The notes under the pieces were generated by a model. It was not told the origin of the DNA and ran no database searches. It saw only the letters and a program-made list of their open reading frames with translations. From an uncultured Lachnospiraceae bacterium (lineage in GTDB: Bacteria > Bacillota_A > Clostridia > Lachnospirales > Lachnospiraceae), in NCBI GenBank assembly GCA_947302185.1, contig CAMYVI010000017.1, positions 1 through 18,240 of the forward strand: 18,240 nucleotides of DNA, given 5' to 3'. The position numbers and the translations under genes are program-made. Position 1 is the stretch's first letter. Every line of letters begins with the position of its first letter. This document shows positions 1-7,382 of this stretch, in pieces.

Positions 1-10
1 GAGACAAGTT

Positions 11-66
11 TCATTTTGCGCATTCATCTCACGACTTAAGTCACGAGAATTCTTCATCAGAGAATC
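11..66 (-). repeat. Dispersed intergenic repeat, copy 1
   Basis: Read on the minus strand, this stretch aligns without gaps to 16016-16075 at roughly 40 of 58 positions; the shared core is TTCTCG, then a variable palindromic middle, then CGTGAGATGAA and a CAAAA tail. Its middle part (34-63) also matches 4180-4209 at about 25 of 30 positions. The centre, GACTTAAGTC, is a perfect 10-base palindrome flanked by CTC and GAG. It lies beyond the 3' end of the GNAT gene. The function is unknown. Confidence 0.6.
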
Positions 67-188
67 AAGAACGCCTGTCATTTCCGTTCCTGTGATTCCC
101 GGCAGAATCCGTGCGAACCCCCTGATTTCATATGTAATCCGTCTGAAGCCTGCCTATCTGTAATTCCTATCCGAATCAGTAAGCCCGA

Positions 189-632
189 TCAGAGTCTCTT
201 CCACATGCGGGTCTCCCCCTCAGGAGCCCTGACGAAACCGGCTTTACAGTAAAGTTCGTCTGCTGTCGAATCAAGACACAAATAATCACATCCGTAAAGA
301 CGCCCGGCTTCTGTCATTTCATCCAAAAGCTTTGTCGAGTGTCCGCGGCGGCGGTACTGCGGATGTGTGTAAACTCCGGAGATATGCCCGACCAGTCCAT
401 TCGGAGAATCCGGACAGGGAAATACCGAAAAAATCGAGAGCGTGCCTATAGAAACAAGAATTCCGTCGCTGTATCTTCCGAACAGCATCATGCTGTTATC
501 GCGTATCCTCTTTATAATGAACTCCGCCGTATCCGCTGTGAATGTACAGGGAAAGCCCTTCTCATGCGCCAGCTTTTTTATATCCTTCACGATTTGTTCC
601 GGACTCCCGTTATCAACAGTGAGTTTTGCCAT
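189..632 (-). CDS. GNAT-family N-acetyltransferase
   Basis: This 147-residue protein has the length and pattern of a single-domain GNAT enzyme, which moves an acetyl group from acetyl-CoA to an amine of a small molecule or protein; the substrate cannot be read from sequence. The acetyl-CoA binding stretch is visible in the middle, with the strand VGHISGVYTHPQYRRRGHS carrying the R-x-x-G-x loop that holds the pyrophosphate. The C-terminal strand-helix LCLDSTADELYCKAGF is the usual GNAT end with the conserved aromatic GF. I chose the ATG at 632, preceded by AAAGGCGG at a suitable distance; an in-frame TTG at 647 would place that ribosome binding site inside the gene. It follows the amidase after 66 bases and may be the last gene of the same transcript. 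Confidence 0.82.
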   Translation of the reverse strand: MAKLTVDNGSPEQIVKDIKKLAHEKGFPCTFTADTAEFIIKRIRDNSMMLFGRYSDGILVSIGTLSIFSVFPCPDSPNGLVGHISGVYTHPQYRRRGHSTKLLDEMTEAGRLYGCDYLCLDSTADELYCKAGFVRAPEGETRMWKRL

Positions 633-698
633 TTGACCGCCTTTCAATCTAAATCCGAGACTGAGCCTCCGTACTGAGCGGAGAATATTCGTTGTGCA

Positions 699-2174
699 TT
701 AATTCGCCCTCAGCTTTCTTCCGTAAGGAATATCATAAGACCACGGATTAATCTCCTCATAAGCGTGCGCTGCAGCCAGAACATCTCCATCCCGGAACTT
801 TCTTCCTATGATCTGCATACCGACCGGCAACCCCTCGGCTGTGAGCCCCGCCGGCACGGATGCCGCCGGATTTCCCGTAAAATTCTCGAAAAATGTCTCT
901 GCAAATCCGATCAGAGGCTCAATCTTCCTGCCATTCAGTTCGGAAGGTCCCTTTGTATTGCGGTCTGCCGCATTTTTCACCGGAGGACATATGGTGACCG
1001 GTGATAAAATATAATCATACGTTCTGAATACCTTTTCCTGAGCATCGAGAATTTCCGTCCGCATCTCGTTGAGCTTACGGAAGCCCAGGATATCTGCTCT
1101 CATGATTTTCTTATTCCAGTATATGAACTCTTCCGGAAGCTGCTCCCGATAATGCCTTATCAGGTCGAAACCTCCGCGTTTCCATAATTCCATATCCGTC
1201 GCAGTATCAAAACAGATACTTCTGCACCAGAGTTCAGCATATTCATTCTGGGTATAATGAAAATGAAACTCGGCCGGCTCCACTACAGCTCCGGCTTCTT
1301 CAAATTTCACGGCAGCTCTTCTTACGATATCTCTGACTTCGGGATCGACAGTAAATACACCGAAATCATCGGTATAACCTATCCGGCAATTTGTAATGGG
1401 CTTCTTCATGAGCTCCGTGAAATCCCGTTTTCCCCAATCGATACTGTGAGGATCGCGGGGATCGTAACCGGCCATATAGTTCAGCATAACGGCACTGTCC
1501 TCGACAGTCTTTGTGATAGCGCCGTTAAAACAATACGGATGCGAGGCAGACCAGCCGTCCGGCCTGTTGACACTCGGAATAGTACCGACGGAAGCCTTAA
1601 AGCCAAAGCAGCCGCACCATGAAGCAGGGATCCGGATAGACCCTCCTCCGTCTGAGCCTTCACCGATCAGAATCAGACCGTCCGCCACAGCCGCCGCACT
1701 GCCTCCGGATGAACCTCCCGAATTGTAGCCCGGCTTGAAGGGCGTAGATGTAGGACCGTAGAGTTTATTGTCTGTCGTTCCGCGAAATGCGAAAGCCGGA
1801 GCATTTGTCTTTCCGACCGCTATGGCACCTGCAGACGAAGCCGCCCTGTAAAAGACGGAATCTTCTGTATCATTTTGTATTAAGGCTTTTACGCCGCCAT
1901 GAGAATTCGTCCATCCCTTTTTTGAGGGAAGAAAGTCCTTAAGTGCAACAGGCACACCTGCCAGAGGTCCTGCATACCCGCCTTTCATGATACGGTCTTC
2001 AAGTCTTTTCGCTTCCGCATAAGCCTCTTCGAATTTTGTATAGGTAAATGCATTGATGTCAGCGTTCCGCCGTTCAATGCGCTTTTCAAAGTACGAAATG
2101 ACTTCTGTCGGAGAAATTTCTTTCGCGTTGACCAGCTTTCCGAGCTCAACTGCAGAGAGACGTTCCGGTTCCAT
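699..2174 (-). CDS. Amidase signature (AS) family hydrolase
   Basis: This 491-residue cytosolic protein belongs to the amidase signature family, which hydrolyses or transfers amides through a Ser-cisSer-Lys triad. All three elements are visible: Lys in VALKDF (about residue 79), the cis-Ser in the GGSSGGSAAAVADG loop (about 155) and the nucleophile in GSDGGGSIRIPAS (about 179). The spacing matches GatA-type enzymes, but no gatC or gatB is nearby, so a catabolic amidase is more likely than a tRNA amidotransferase subunit. The upstream transporter stop (TGA) overlaps an in-frame GTG at 2180, giving a GTGA junction. I prefer the ATG at 2174 because GAGG then lies five bases upstream. The junction implies translational coupling to the transporter, so the two products may act on the same imported compound. 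The substrate is unknown. Confidence 0.9.
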   Translation of the reverse strand: MEPERLSAVELGKLVNAKEISPTEVISYFEKRIERRNADINAFTYTKFEEAYAEAKRLEDRIMKGGYAGPLAGVPVALKDFLPSKKGWTNSHGGVKALIQNDTEDSVFYRAASSAGAIAVGKTNAPAFAFRGTTDNKLYGPTSTPFKPGYNSGGSSGGSAAAVADGLILIGEGSDGGGSIRIPASWCGCFGFKASVGTIPSVNRPDGWSASHPYCFNGAITKTVEDSAVMLNYMAGYDPRDPHSIDWGKRDFTELMKKPITNCRIGYTDDFGVFTVDPEVRDIVRRAAVKFEEAGAVVEPAEFHFHYTQNEYAELWCRSICFDTATDMELWKRGGFDLIRHYREQLPEEFIYWNKKIMRADILGFRKLNEMRTEILDAQEKVFRTYDYILSPVTICPPVKNAADRNTKGPSELNGRKIEPLIGFAETFFENFTGNPAASVPAGLTAEGLPVGMQIIGRKFRDGDVLAAAHAYEEINPWSYDIPYGRKLRAN

Positions 2175-2176
2175 AT

Positions 2177-2929
2177 TCACCTCACAGAAAGAGCTGCATT
2201 CTGTATCTTGATGTAATCGTTACCTACATTGTCTTTTTCCCACGCGCTGGCAATCCTGTACCCGAGCGGTGAAAAGACAGCTTCAAGCCCAAGCTCGATC
2301 AGCATCGACGTGAAGGAACAGATAAGTACCTGTGTCCAGTTCCAGCCGAAAAAGACATGGGATACCAGAGCAGAGAAAACAAAGTTGTCGACAAACTGCG
2401 CAATACATGTAGAAGACAGGCTTCGCGCCGCAAATCCGGTATAATTACCCTTATCGGCGAGCGAACCTATGTACTGATTCAGCGCAGAATTCACAACTGA
2501 ACCGGCCAGCATGGCTATCGATGATCCGATCACAATATACCATGCGGAACTGAATGTACTGTCAATCCCGGCAGTAATCATTTTTCCGGTTGCGGAATCA
2601 GCCGCAGAATAGTATGCAGCCCATCGTCCGGGCGTCAGCATCAGCAGATAAAAAATAACTGCACAGAACATATTCACGAAAATAGCTACGATTGAAATTG
2701 ATGTAGCGGCCTTGGCTCCGAACCGCTTACAGATACAGTCCATACACAGAAAAGAAATCCAGGACAGGGCGAGACCCGTATTGATGCAGAAATATTCCGA
2801 GCGGTAAAGCTCCCTTCCCGCAAGAAGATTCATCAATACGACCGAAAGAATAAACACAGCGATGACAATTGAAGGCACGCTGCGAAGGAGGACTTTGCAC
2901 TCCTCCCACTCACTTTTAAAACTCCGCAT
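2177..2929 (-). CDS. VUT-family (YhhQ-like, probable queuosine precursor) transporter
   Basis: This 250-residue integral membrane protein has about six hydrophobic helices. It shows the pattern of the VUT/YhhQ family, whose characterised members import queuosine precursors (preQ0, preQ1 or queuine). Supporting stretches are an N-terminal NLLAGR in the first helix, the helix containing SVVNSALNQYIGSLADKG, and the family-typical segment SLSSTCIAQFVDNFVFSALV. The ATG at 2929 has AAAGGAG nine bases upstream. The gene is first in its transcript and overlaps the amidase start. Its leader holds a hairpin with an A-rich tail resembling a preQ1 aptamer, which independently supports a queuosine-related substrate. 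Some family members have other or unknown substrates, so specificity is an inference. Confidence 0.75.
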   Translation of the reverse strand: MRSFKSEWEECKVLLRSVPSIVIAVFILSVVLMNLLAGRELYRSEYFCINTGLALSWISFLCMDCICKRFGAKAATSISIVAIFVNMFCAVIFYLLMLTPGRWAAYYSAADSATGKMITAGIDSTFSSAWYIVIGSSIAMLAGSVVNSALNQYIGSLADKGNYTGFAARSLSSTCIAQFVDNFVFSALVSHVFFGWNWTQVLICSFTSMLIELGLEAVFSPLGYRIASAWEKDNVGNDYIKIQNAALSVR

Positions 2930-2940
2930 TATTATTTTCT

Positions 2941-3051
2941 CCTTTGGTTTTAGTATTTTACAAGCAGGATATCGGACCCGAACTGCTTGGCTGTATCACA
3001 AAGTACACTCTGCACATTCACCGCAGAATCATGCCGGGGGATTTATACAGC
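2941..3051 (-). promoter_or_regulatory. Structured 5' leader, possible preQ1-type riboswitch
   Basis: Three helices can be drawn in the transcript. GCTGTAT (3051-3045) pairs with ATACAGC (2996-2990) and encloses a TCTGC/GCAGA hairpin. Directly abutting is CAAGCAG (2989-2983) pairing with CTGCTTG (2967-2961). The loop of the last hairpin begins UUC and ends with a C just before the 3' strand, and it is followed by GUAAAAUACUAAAACC before the ribosome binding site. That resembles the class-I preQ1 aptamer: UUC loop start, ligand-pairing C, and A-rich tail with ACU. Loop GGU could pair with tail ACU or ACC; alternatively CGGG in the loop could pair with CCCG inside the first domain. The extra upstream domain is not part of the minimal class-I aptamer. 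Confidence 0.5.
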
Positions 3052-3057
3052 TCTGCT

Positions 3058-3086
3058 ATTATAGCAGATGATATCTGGTAAATAAA
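3058..3086 (-). promoter_or_regulatory. Probable sigma-A promoter of the VUT transporter operon
   Basis: A perfect TATAAT (3063-3058) lies 17 bases from a weak TTTATT (3086-3081). Transcription would begin near 3051, exactly where the 5' strand of the first leader helix starts. The -35 box overlaps the T-tract of the pta terminator. Confidence 0.45.
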
Positions 3087-3113
3087 GAAAAACTTCCCAC
3101 CTGAATGGGAAGT
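3082..3113 (-). terminator. Intrinsic terminator of pta
   Basis: An 8-bp stem ACTTCCCA/TGGGAAGT with a 6-base loop is followed on the minus strand by TTTTTCTTTATTT. It starts a few bases after the pta stop codon. Confidence 0.9.
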
Positions 3114-3119
3114 CTGTAC

Positions 3120-4118
3120 TCAGTTCGACTGCGCCTGCACGGCAGTCATAGCCGCCGTATTCACGATATCCTCGACACTGCATCCGCGGGACAGGTCATT
3201 GCAGGGTTTCTGCAACCCCTGAAGAACCGCAAAGCAGTCGGCGCCGCCGATTCTCTGAGTGATCTTGTAACCGATGTTTCCCGCCTGGAGATCCGGGAAA
3301 ATCAGAACATTTGCGTGCCCGGCAACCGGACTCCCTTTAGCCTTACTTTCTCCGATTTCCGGAACAAGGGCTGCATCGAACTGCATCTCGCCGTCCAGCA
3401 GAAGATCCGGCGCGATCTTATGCGCGATCTCCACCGCTCTCTGTACCCTGGATACCGACTCATGCTTTGCGCTTCCCTTCGTTGAGAAGGACAGCATGGC
3501 GACCCGCGGTTCCTCAATGCCGCACAGCGTGCGGGCGGTATCCGCTGCCGCAACTGCAATATAGGCGAGCTCCTCTTCTGTCGGACTCGGCATGACGACA
3601 CAGTCCGCGTAAACCAGCAGTCCGTCCTCCCCGAGACTCTTATCCGGACAGTCCATAAGAAAACTCGACGACACGATCTTCATCTCCGGCTTTGTCTTAA
3701 TGATCTGAAGAGCCGGGCGAAGCATATCACCTGTAGTGTGAACCGCTCCCGATACAAGTCCGTCGGCATCGCCGAGCTTGACCATCATAATTCCGTAGTA
3801 CATCGGGTCGCAGACCAGTGATTCGGCTTTTTCAGGAGTTACACCCTTCTCTTTTCTGAGCTCATACAGCGCTTTAGCATACTGTGCAAGTTTATCGCTG
3901 CCGGCCGGATTTTCAATTCGTATTCCGTCGAGATTGACTCCGAGCCGCTCGGCTTCTTTACCGATCTCATCCGGATCACCGAGAAGAACAGGAAAAGCAA
4001 GCTTCTCATTGACCAGCACTTCAGCTGCCTGGATCGTGCGCTCTTCCGATCCTTCCGGGAACACAATGGACTTTCTGACCGCTCTCGCTTTCTCTTTTAC
4101 CTTTTCAATCATGCTCAT
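3120..4118 (-). CDS. pta: Phosphate acetyltransferase
   Basis: This enzyme interconverts acetyl-CoA plus phosphate and acetyl phosphate plus CoA, the first half of the route that makes ATP during fermentation. The 332 residues match the usual length of the short single-domain Pta (about 325-335). Family stretches include SIVFPEGSEERTIQAAEVL near the N-terminus, DPMYYGIMMVKLGDADGLVSG and GAVHTTGDMLRPALQIIKT in the middle, and QAGNIGYKITQRIGGADCFA near the C-terminus. Phosphate butyryltransferases are shorter (about 300) and lack this exact pattern, so Pta is preferred. I chose the ATG at 4118 (MSMIEK), 11 bases from AAGGAG; an ATG nine bases further upstream sits only two bases from the same site. 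It follows butyrate kinase by 91 bases, a gap filled by a dispersed repeat. Confidence 0.93.
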   Translation of the reverse strand: MSMIEKVKEKARAVRKSIVFPEGSEERTIQAAEVLVNEKLAFPVLLGDPDEIGKEAERLGVNLDGIRIENPAGSDKLAQYAKALYELRKEKGVTPEKAESLVCDPMYYGIMMVKLGDADGLVSGAVHTTGDMLRPALQIIKTKPEMKIVSSSFLMDCPDKSLGEDGLLVYADCVVMPSPTEEELAYIAVAAADTARTLCGIEEPRVAMLSFSTKGSAKHESVSRVQRAVEIAHKIAPDLLLDGEMQFDAALVPEIGESKAKGSPVAGHANVLIFPDLQAGNIGYKITQRIGGADCFAVLQGLQKPCNDLSRGCSVEDIVNTAAMTAVQAQSN

Positions 4119-4150
4119 ACGGCACATATCTCCTTTTTGCAATTAGAAAT

Positions 4151-4209
4151 CTCATTCGTAATCTCTCACGACCGAGAAAACTTATGTCACGGGAATTCTG
4201 CGTCTGAGA
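4151..4209 (-). repeat. Dispersed intergenic repeat, copy 2
   Basis: The block 4180-4209 matches 34-63 at about 25 of 30 positions. The adjacent CTCACGAC at 4165-4172 is also shared, but six to seven extra bases separate the two blocks here. It occupies nearly the whole gap between the butyrate kinase and pta genes, ending at the kinase stop codon. Confidence 0.5.
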
Positions 4210-5328
4210 TTAAAGTTCAATCCCCTCAAACCCTTCCCAGACATTTCTTCCTTCATACTTTCCTGCCTGAATCTCGCCGCGCAATACCTTTAACGTCGGC
4301 AATGCCATAGCCTCCTGCTCCATCTCACCCGGATATACGCTGATCGGAGCAATAAAACCGCATCTCTTCTCAATAGTCTCTTCGATGTCTTTGAATCGCA
4401 TAAGTCCTCCGGTCAGAAGAATCGCGTCTACTTTGCCGCAGAGTACCGTACTCATCTCACCGATCATCTTACAGATCTGATAAATCATGGTATTCCAGAT
4501 AAGGGAAGCTTTCCTGTCCCCGCTCTCGACGAGCTCATGAATCGTATCGGAGTTGGAAGTAACGAAATACTGGACAAATCCTCCGGAACGGGCACATGCA
4601 CGGCGGACGTCCTCCGCGGAATGGGTCTCAAGATAATCGAGAAGCTGCAGAACCGGCAGAGACCCTATACGGGTAGGGGTGAATGCGCCTTCTCCGTCCG
4701 CTCCCATATTTCCGTCTACCATGCGGCCGTGATCGTGCGCGCTGACAGTGATGCCGCCGTCAATATGCGCGACGATAAAATTACATTCTTCATACTGTTT
4801 CCCGATCGTCTTCGCGTGATACTCGGCGACAGCCTTCTGATTCAGTACATGGGAATGCGAGACGCGGTAAATTCCCTTAATACCGGTAAGTCTTGCATAA
4901 TCGCAATACTCGTCGACATTGGTCGGATTGAGCGTGTAAGCGTCTTTTCCGTATTTTTGAGCAAATGTCCACGCAATCATGACGCCGAGCTTAGCCGGAT
5001 GTTCCGATCCGCCCACCGCCGCGACAGTATCGTCATACATTTTCCGATCGATTTTCGTAATGCCGCCGGGCTGTGTGCAGGCGCTGCCTCCGCGTCCGAC
5101 AAATGCGTCTATGGTATAGGGATCGACATTCTCTTCTGCAAGCATATTCAGGATGACGCCGCATCGGAACGGGAGCTGGCCGTTAACGTGGCTGTATTTG
5201 AGCAGCTCCGGTGCATCATGAAACAGATTCTTCTCGAACAGACACTTCTCATCGAGAAACAGACTCACCTTCGTGGAAGTGGAGCCGGGATTTATAACAA
5301 GGATTTTCTTTTTATCGCAGGACATCAT
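4210..5328 (-). CDS. buk: Butyrate kinase (acyl kinase, ASKHA superfamily)
   Basis: This 372-residue cytosolic kinase transfers phosphate from an acyl phosphate to ADP, releasing butyrate or another short acid. The phosphate-1 loop is ILVINPGSTSTKVS (about 9-22). Butyrate kinase features rather than acetate kinase ones follow: GRGG near residue 80, the NPTNVDEYCDYARLTGIKGI segment, and the second phosphate loop AHIDGGITVSAHDHGRMVDG. The usual form of that loop is H-L-G-G-G; here it reads H-I-D-G-G, a substitution worth noting. The adenosine loop LLTGGLMR is present. I chose the ATG at 5328, five bases after AGAGG; an adjacent ATG at 5325 is equally possible. It follows the NSS transporter by 30 bases. 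The partner acyl-phosphate enzyme here is Pta rather than phosphate butyryltransferase. Confidence 0.88.
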   Translation of the reverse strand: MMSCDKKKILVINPGSTSTKVSLFLDEKCLFEKNLFHDAPELLKYSHVNGQLPFRCGVILNMLAEENVDPYTIDAFVGRGGSACTQPGGITKIDRKMYDDTVAAVGGSEHPAKLGVMIAWTFAQKYGKDAYTLNPTNVDEYCDYARLTGIKGIYRVSHSHVLNQKAVAEYHAKTIGKQYEECNFIVAHIDGGITVSAHDHGRMVDGNMGADGEGAFTPTRIGSLPVLQLLDYLETHSAEDVRRACARSGGFVQYFVTSNSDTIHELVESGDRKASLIWNTMIYQICKMIGEMSTVLCGKVDAILLTGGLMRFKDIEETIEKRCGFIAPISVYPGEMEQEAMALPTLKVLRGEIQAGKYEGRNVWEGFEGIEL

Positions 5329-5358
5329 TTTCACCTCTTTAATGTTGTATTATAAGTT

Positions 5359-6759
5359 TCAGAACCATCCGAGTCCGAAAAATGCACTGATCTGACCGAG
5401 CAGTATGAACACCATGATCGGAGGAACAATAAATCTGATGCAGAACTGCCATACATTCTTCAGGGCAAATAGCTCCCCGTTCCTCTCAATTTCATCATCT
5501 ATATAATGCGGCCTGAACCAACCGAGTATCAGAGCCAGAATCAGAGAACCCAGCGGAAGTAAGATCCCTTCCGACACAAGGTCAAATGAATCCAGCCAGC
5601 AGCCCTGTCCGAAGATCTGCGGAAGACCCTGTGTTCCGAGGCCGTCAATCGAGATAAAGACTCCCATAGCGGCAACGATGAGACCCACAATGACCGTTAT
5701 CTTGGTCCTGTCATGAGGCTTACCATGTGAAATCTGCCAGTCTATCAGGGATGACACAACCGTCTCCGCCAGGGCGATGGATGATGTGACTGCCGCAATA
5801 AATACCAGAGCATAAAAAATGACGCCGAACAGAGCTCCGAATCTTCCCATCGCCTTAAAGACCGTCTGCAGCGTGACATACAGCATGCCGGGACCCTGAG
5901 CGGGATCGAGACCTGCCGAGAATACAGCGGGCATTGTGGCAAGCGCCGCCAGTACCGCAACGAATGTATCCGCAATCGGTATGATCCATGCACTCTGCAC
6001 GAGATCATCCGTCTTTTTCATGTATGATCCGTAGGTGATATTGATTCCCATGCCGATGGAGAGAGAGAAAAACATTTGCCCGCCTGCCGCAGACAAAACA
6101 CTGACCCAGCCCCAGTCGCGGAATACCGACAGATCCGGTTTGAAAATGAAAGTGAGACCCGCTCCCGCACCGGGCAGCGTGACACTTCGAATGATGACGA
6201 TCACCAGCATAAAAAACAGCATCGGCATAGCCACCACCGAAAATCGTTCGATTCCGTCCGTGATCCCCGCCCCGACGATAATCATCGTGACGATTATAAA
6301 TATCAATGTGTAGATAACGGTCTGGATCTCGTCCGCCGAAAATGCCGCAAAGTAAGCGCTGCTGTCAGCGGTTCCGAGTCCCCAGGATGTCCCGAGAAAA
6401 TCTCCCAGATTGACGACCATATACTTGATGCAGAAGCCTCCGAGCATCGTATAAAACCCGAGGATCAGCAGGGGAGCGAGCCAGCCGAATACGCCTACGA
6501 ACGTATACTTTTTATCGATTCTGCGGTAAGCGTAGACAACTCCGTGACCGCTTTTTCGACCGAGAGCAAGTTCTGCAAGCATCAGCACTACGCCCACAAG
6601 TACAGTCAGTATAAGATATATGAACAGGAAGGCTGCGCCTCCGTTTTTTCCCATTTTATACGGATAGGACCATAGATTTCCCAGGCCTACAGCTGACCCG
6701 ACCGTCGCCATCAGGAAGCCGAAGCGTGAGCTGAATTCTCCTTTTTTTCTTTCTGCCAT
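5359..6759 (-). CDS. Sodium-dependent transporter, NSS (SNF) family
   Basis: This 466-residue inner membrane protein belongs to the neurotransmitter:sodium symporter family, bacterial relatives of LeuT and the tyrosine transporter Tyt1, which import amino acids or amines with Na+. The first helix contains the signature TVGSAVGLGNLWSYPY (about 19-34), where the unwound GLGN segment contributes to substrate and Na+ binding, followed by KNGGAAFLFIYL. About 11 hydrophobic helices can be counted, a common number for prokaryotic members, in place of the 12 of LeuT. The ATG at 6759 follows AGGGGAATC. It is the first gene of a probable operon with butyrate kinase 30 bases downstream and then pta, which suggests its substrate feeds fermentation to an acyl-CoA. 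The substrate is not readable. Confidence 0.9.
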   Translation of the reverse strand: MAERKKGEFSSRFGFLMATVGSAVGLGNLWSYPYKMGKNGGAAFLFIYLILTVLVGVVLMLAELALGRKSGHGVVYAYRRIDKKYTFVGVFGWLAPLLILGFYTMLGGFCIKYMVVNLGDFLGTSWGLGTADSSAYFAAFSADEIQTVIYTLIFIIVTMIIVGAGITDGIERFSVVAMPMLFFMLVIVIIRSVTLPGAGAGLTFIFKPDLSVFRDWGWVSVLSAAGGQMFFSLSIGMGINITYGSYMKKTDDLVQSAWIIPIADTFVAVLAALATMPAVFSAGLDPAQGPGMLYVTLQTVFKAMGRFGALFGVIFYALVFIAAVTSSIALAETVVSSLIDWQISHGKPHDRTKITVIVGLIVAAMGVFISIDGLGTQGLPQIFGQGCWLDSFDLVSEGILLPLGSLILALILGWFRPHYIDDEIERNGELFALKNVWQFCIRFIVPPIMVFILLGQISAFFGLGWF

Positions 6760-6806
6760 AATGATTCCCCTACAGTGCTTTAATCAGATAAAGAACATAT
6801 TTCATG

Positions 6807-6852
6807 ATTGTACCACCGTTAAATAACTACCGCAATCCTTGATATTAATATC
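6807..6852 (-). promoter_or_regulatory. Promoter of the NSS transporter operon, with upstream palindrome
   Basis: On the minus strand TTGCGG (6835-6830) lies 17 bases from TACAAT (6812-6807), and TGG directly precedes the -10 box as an extended -10. Just upstream of the -35 box is a perfect 12-base palindrome GATATTAATATC (6841-6852), which could bind a regulator. Confidence 0.6.
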
Positions 6853-6890
6853 CTATGCAGCCGTAACGTGAATCCGGGAAGTTTTGGTAC

Positions 6891-6916
6891 GCGCATAAAC
6901 GAAAATGCGCTATAAT
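6891..6916 (+). promoter_or_regulatory. Plus-strand promoter with overlapping palindrome
   Basis: TATAAT at 6911-6916 is directly preceded by the inverted repeat GCGCAT-N8-ATGCGC (6891-6910), which occupies the spacer and -35 zone. No good -35 box exists at 17 bases (TACGCG), so the promoter may need an activator, or the palindrome may be a repressor site. Confidence 0.5.
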
Positions 6917-6919
6917 AAA

Positions 6920-6962
6920 GCCGGTCGGAAGTTCTGCAGAGAACTCCCCGCTGAAGACCGGC
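6920..6962 (+). ncRNA. Folded 5' leader of the small hypothetical gene
   Basis: GCCGGTC (6920-6926) pairs with GACCGGC (6956-6962). Inside, AGTTCT (6930-6935) pairs with AGAACT (6940-6945) around a GCAG loop. The structure starts just after the predicted transcription start, and about 60 more bases precede the ribosome binding site. It matches no riboswitch class that I recognise. Confidence 0.4.
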
Positions 6963-7024
6963 TGACGGCAAGAATGCCGAGGCCTTCTTGAAATAAATGC
7001 AGACAATGATAAAAGGAGACGCCC

Positions 7025-7354
7025 ATGTTCGAGAAAATGACCGACATATACAAGAAAAAAGACAGGGAAACCTGGCAGCAGATAAAAACCGCCCTCAAGG
7101 AGGGAGGTCTCACCGGATTCAAGGCCGGACATTACCTGCAGGACAGCGTCATGGCGGGAGGCTGCGGCGCAAAACTTGACCCGCGCGATTTCGGCAAAAA
7201 AGGTAAAGTCGACCGCGAAGTGTATTTCATTAAGGTCAAAGAGAAAGATGTGTCAAAAGCCAACGATATTCTACTTAAGAACGGTCTTGTCGCAGAAATC
7301 GACGAGACGCTCCTAACCGACGCAGCGTTAAAGACCAGGCATTCCTATATCTGA
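7025..7354 (+). CDS. Small conserved-looking protein of unknown function
   Basis: This 109-residue protein is soluble and rich in Lys and Asp/Glu; I do not recognise a characterised family. The N-terminal third reads as a helix (MFEKMTDIYKKKDRETWQQI) followed by a Gly-rich turn. GGCGAKLDPRDFG in the middle has a single Cys. The C-terminal half (VYFIKVKEKDVSKANDILLK) has the strand-helix pattern seen in small DUF2007-like signal-transduction domains, which is a weak resemblance only. The ATG at 7025 follows AAAAGGAG by six bases. It is one of three plus-strand genes in the window and stands alone: divergent from the NSS operon and convergent with the VWA gene, whose stop lies 28 bases beyond its own. 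It has its own palindromic promoter and a folded leader, so it is probably regulated. Confidence 0.75.
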   Translation: MFEKMTDIYKKKDRETWQQIKTALKEGGLTGFKAGHYLQDSVMAGGCGAKLDPRDFGKKGKVDREVYFIKVKEKDVSKANDILLKNGLVAEIDETLLTDAALKTRHSYI

Positions 7355-7382
7355 CGATCCGCATCTTATCCGGAGAAGACTT

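Noticed and set aside
1..81. Minus-strand frame from an ATG at 81 running off the window edge, 27 codons with an AGGAA upstream
   Set aside because: Most of it is the dispersed repeat, and its SRDLSREMN-like peptide also appears in the copy at 16016-16075 next to a stop codon, so repeat explains it better than a gene.
4537..5355. 272-codon open frame on the plus strand
   Set aside because: It is antisense to butyrate kinase, whose motifs are clear; no domain and no ribosome binding site are seen in the plus-strand frame.
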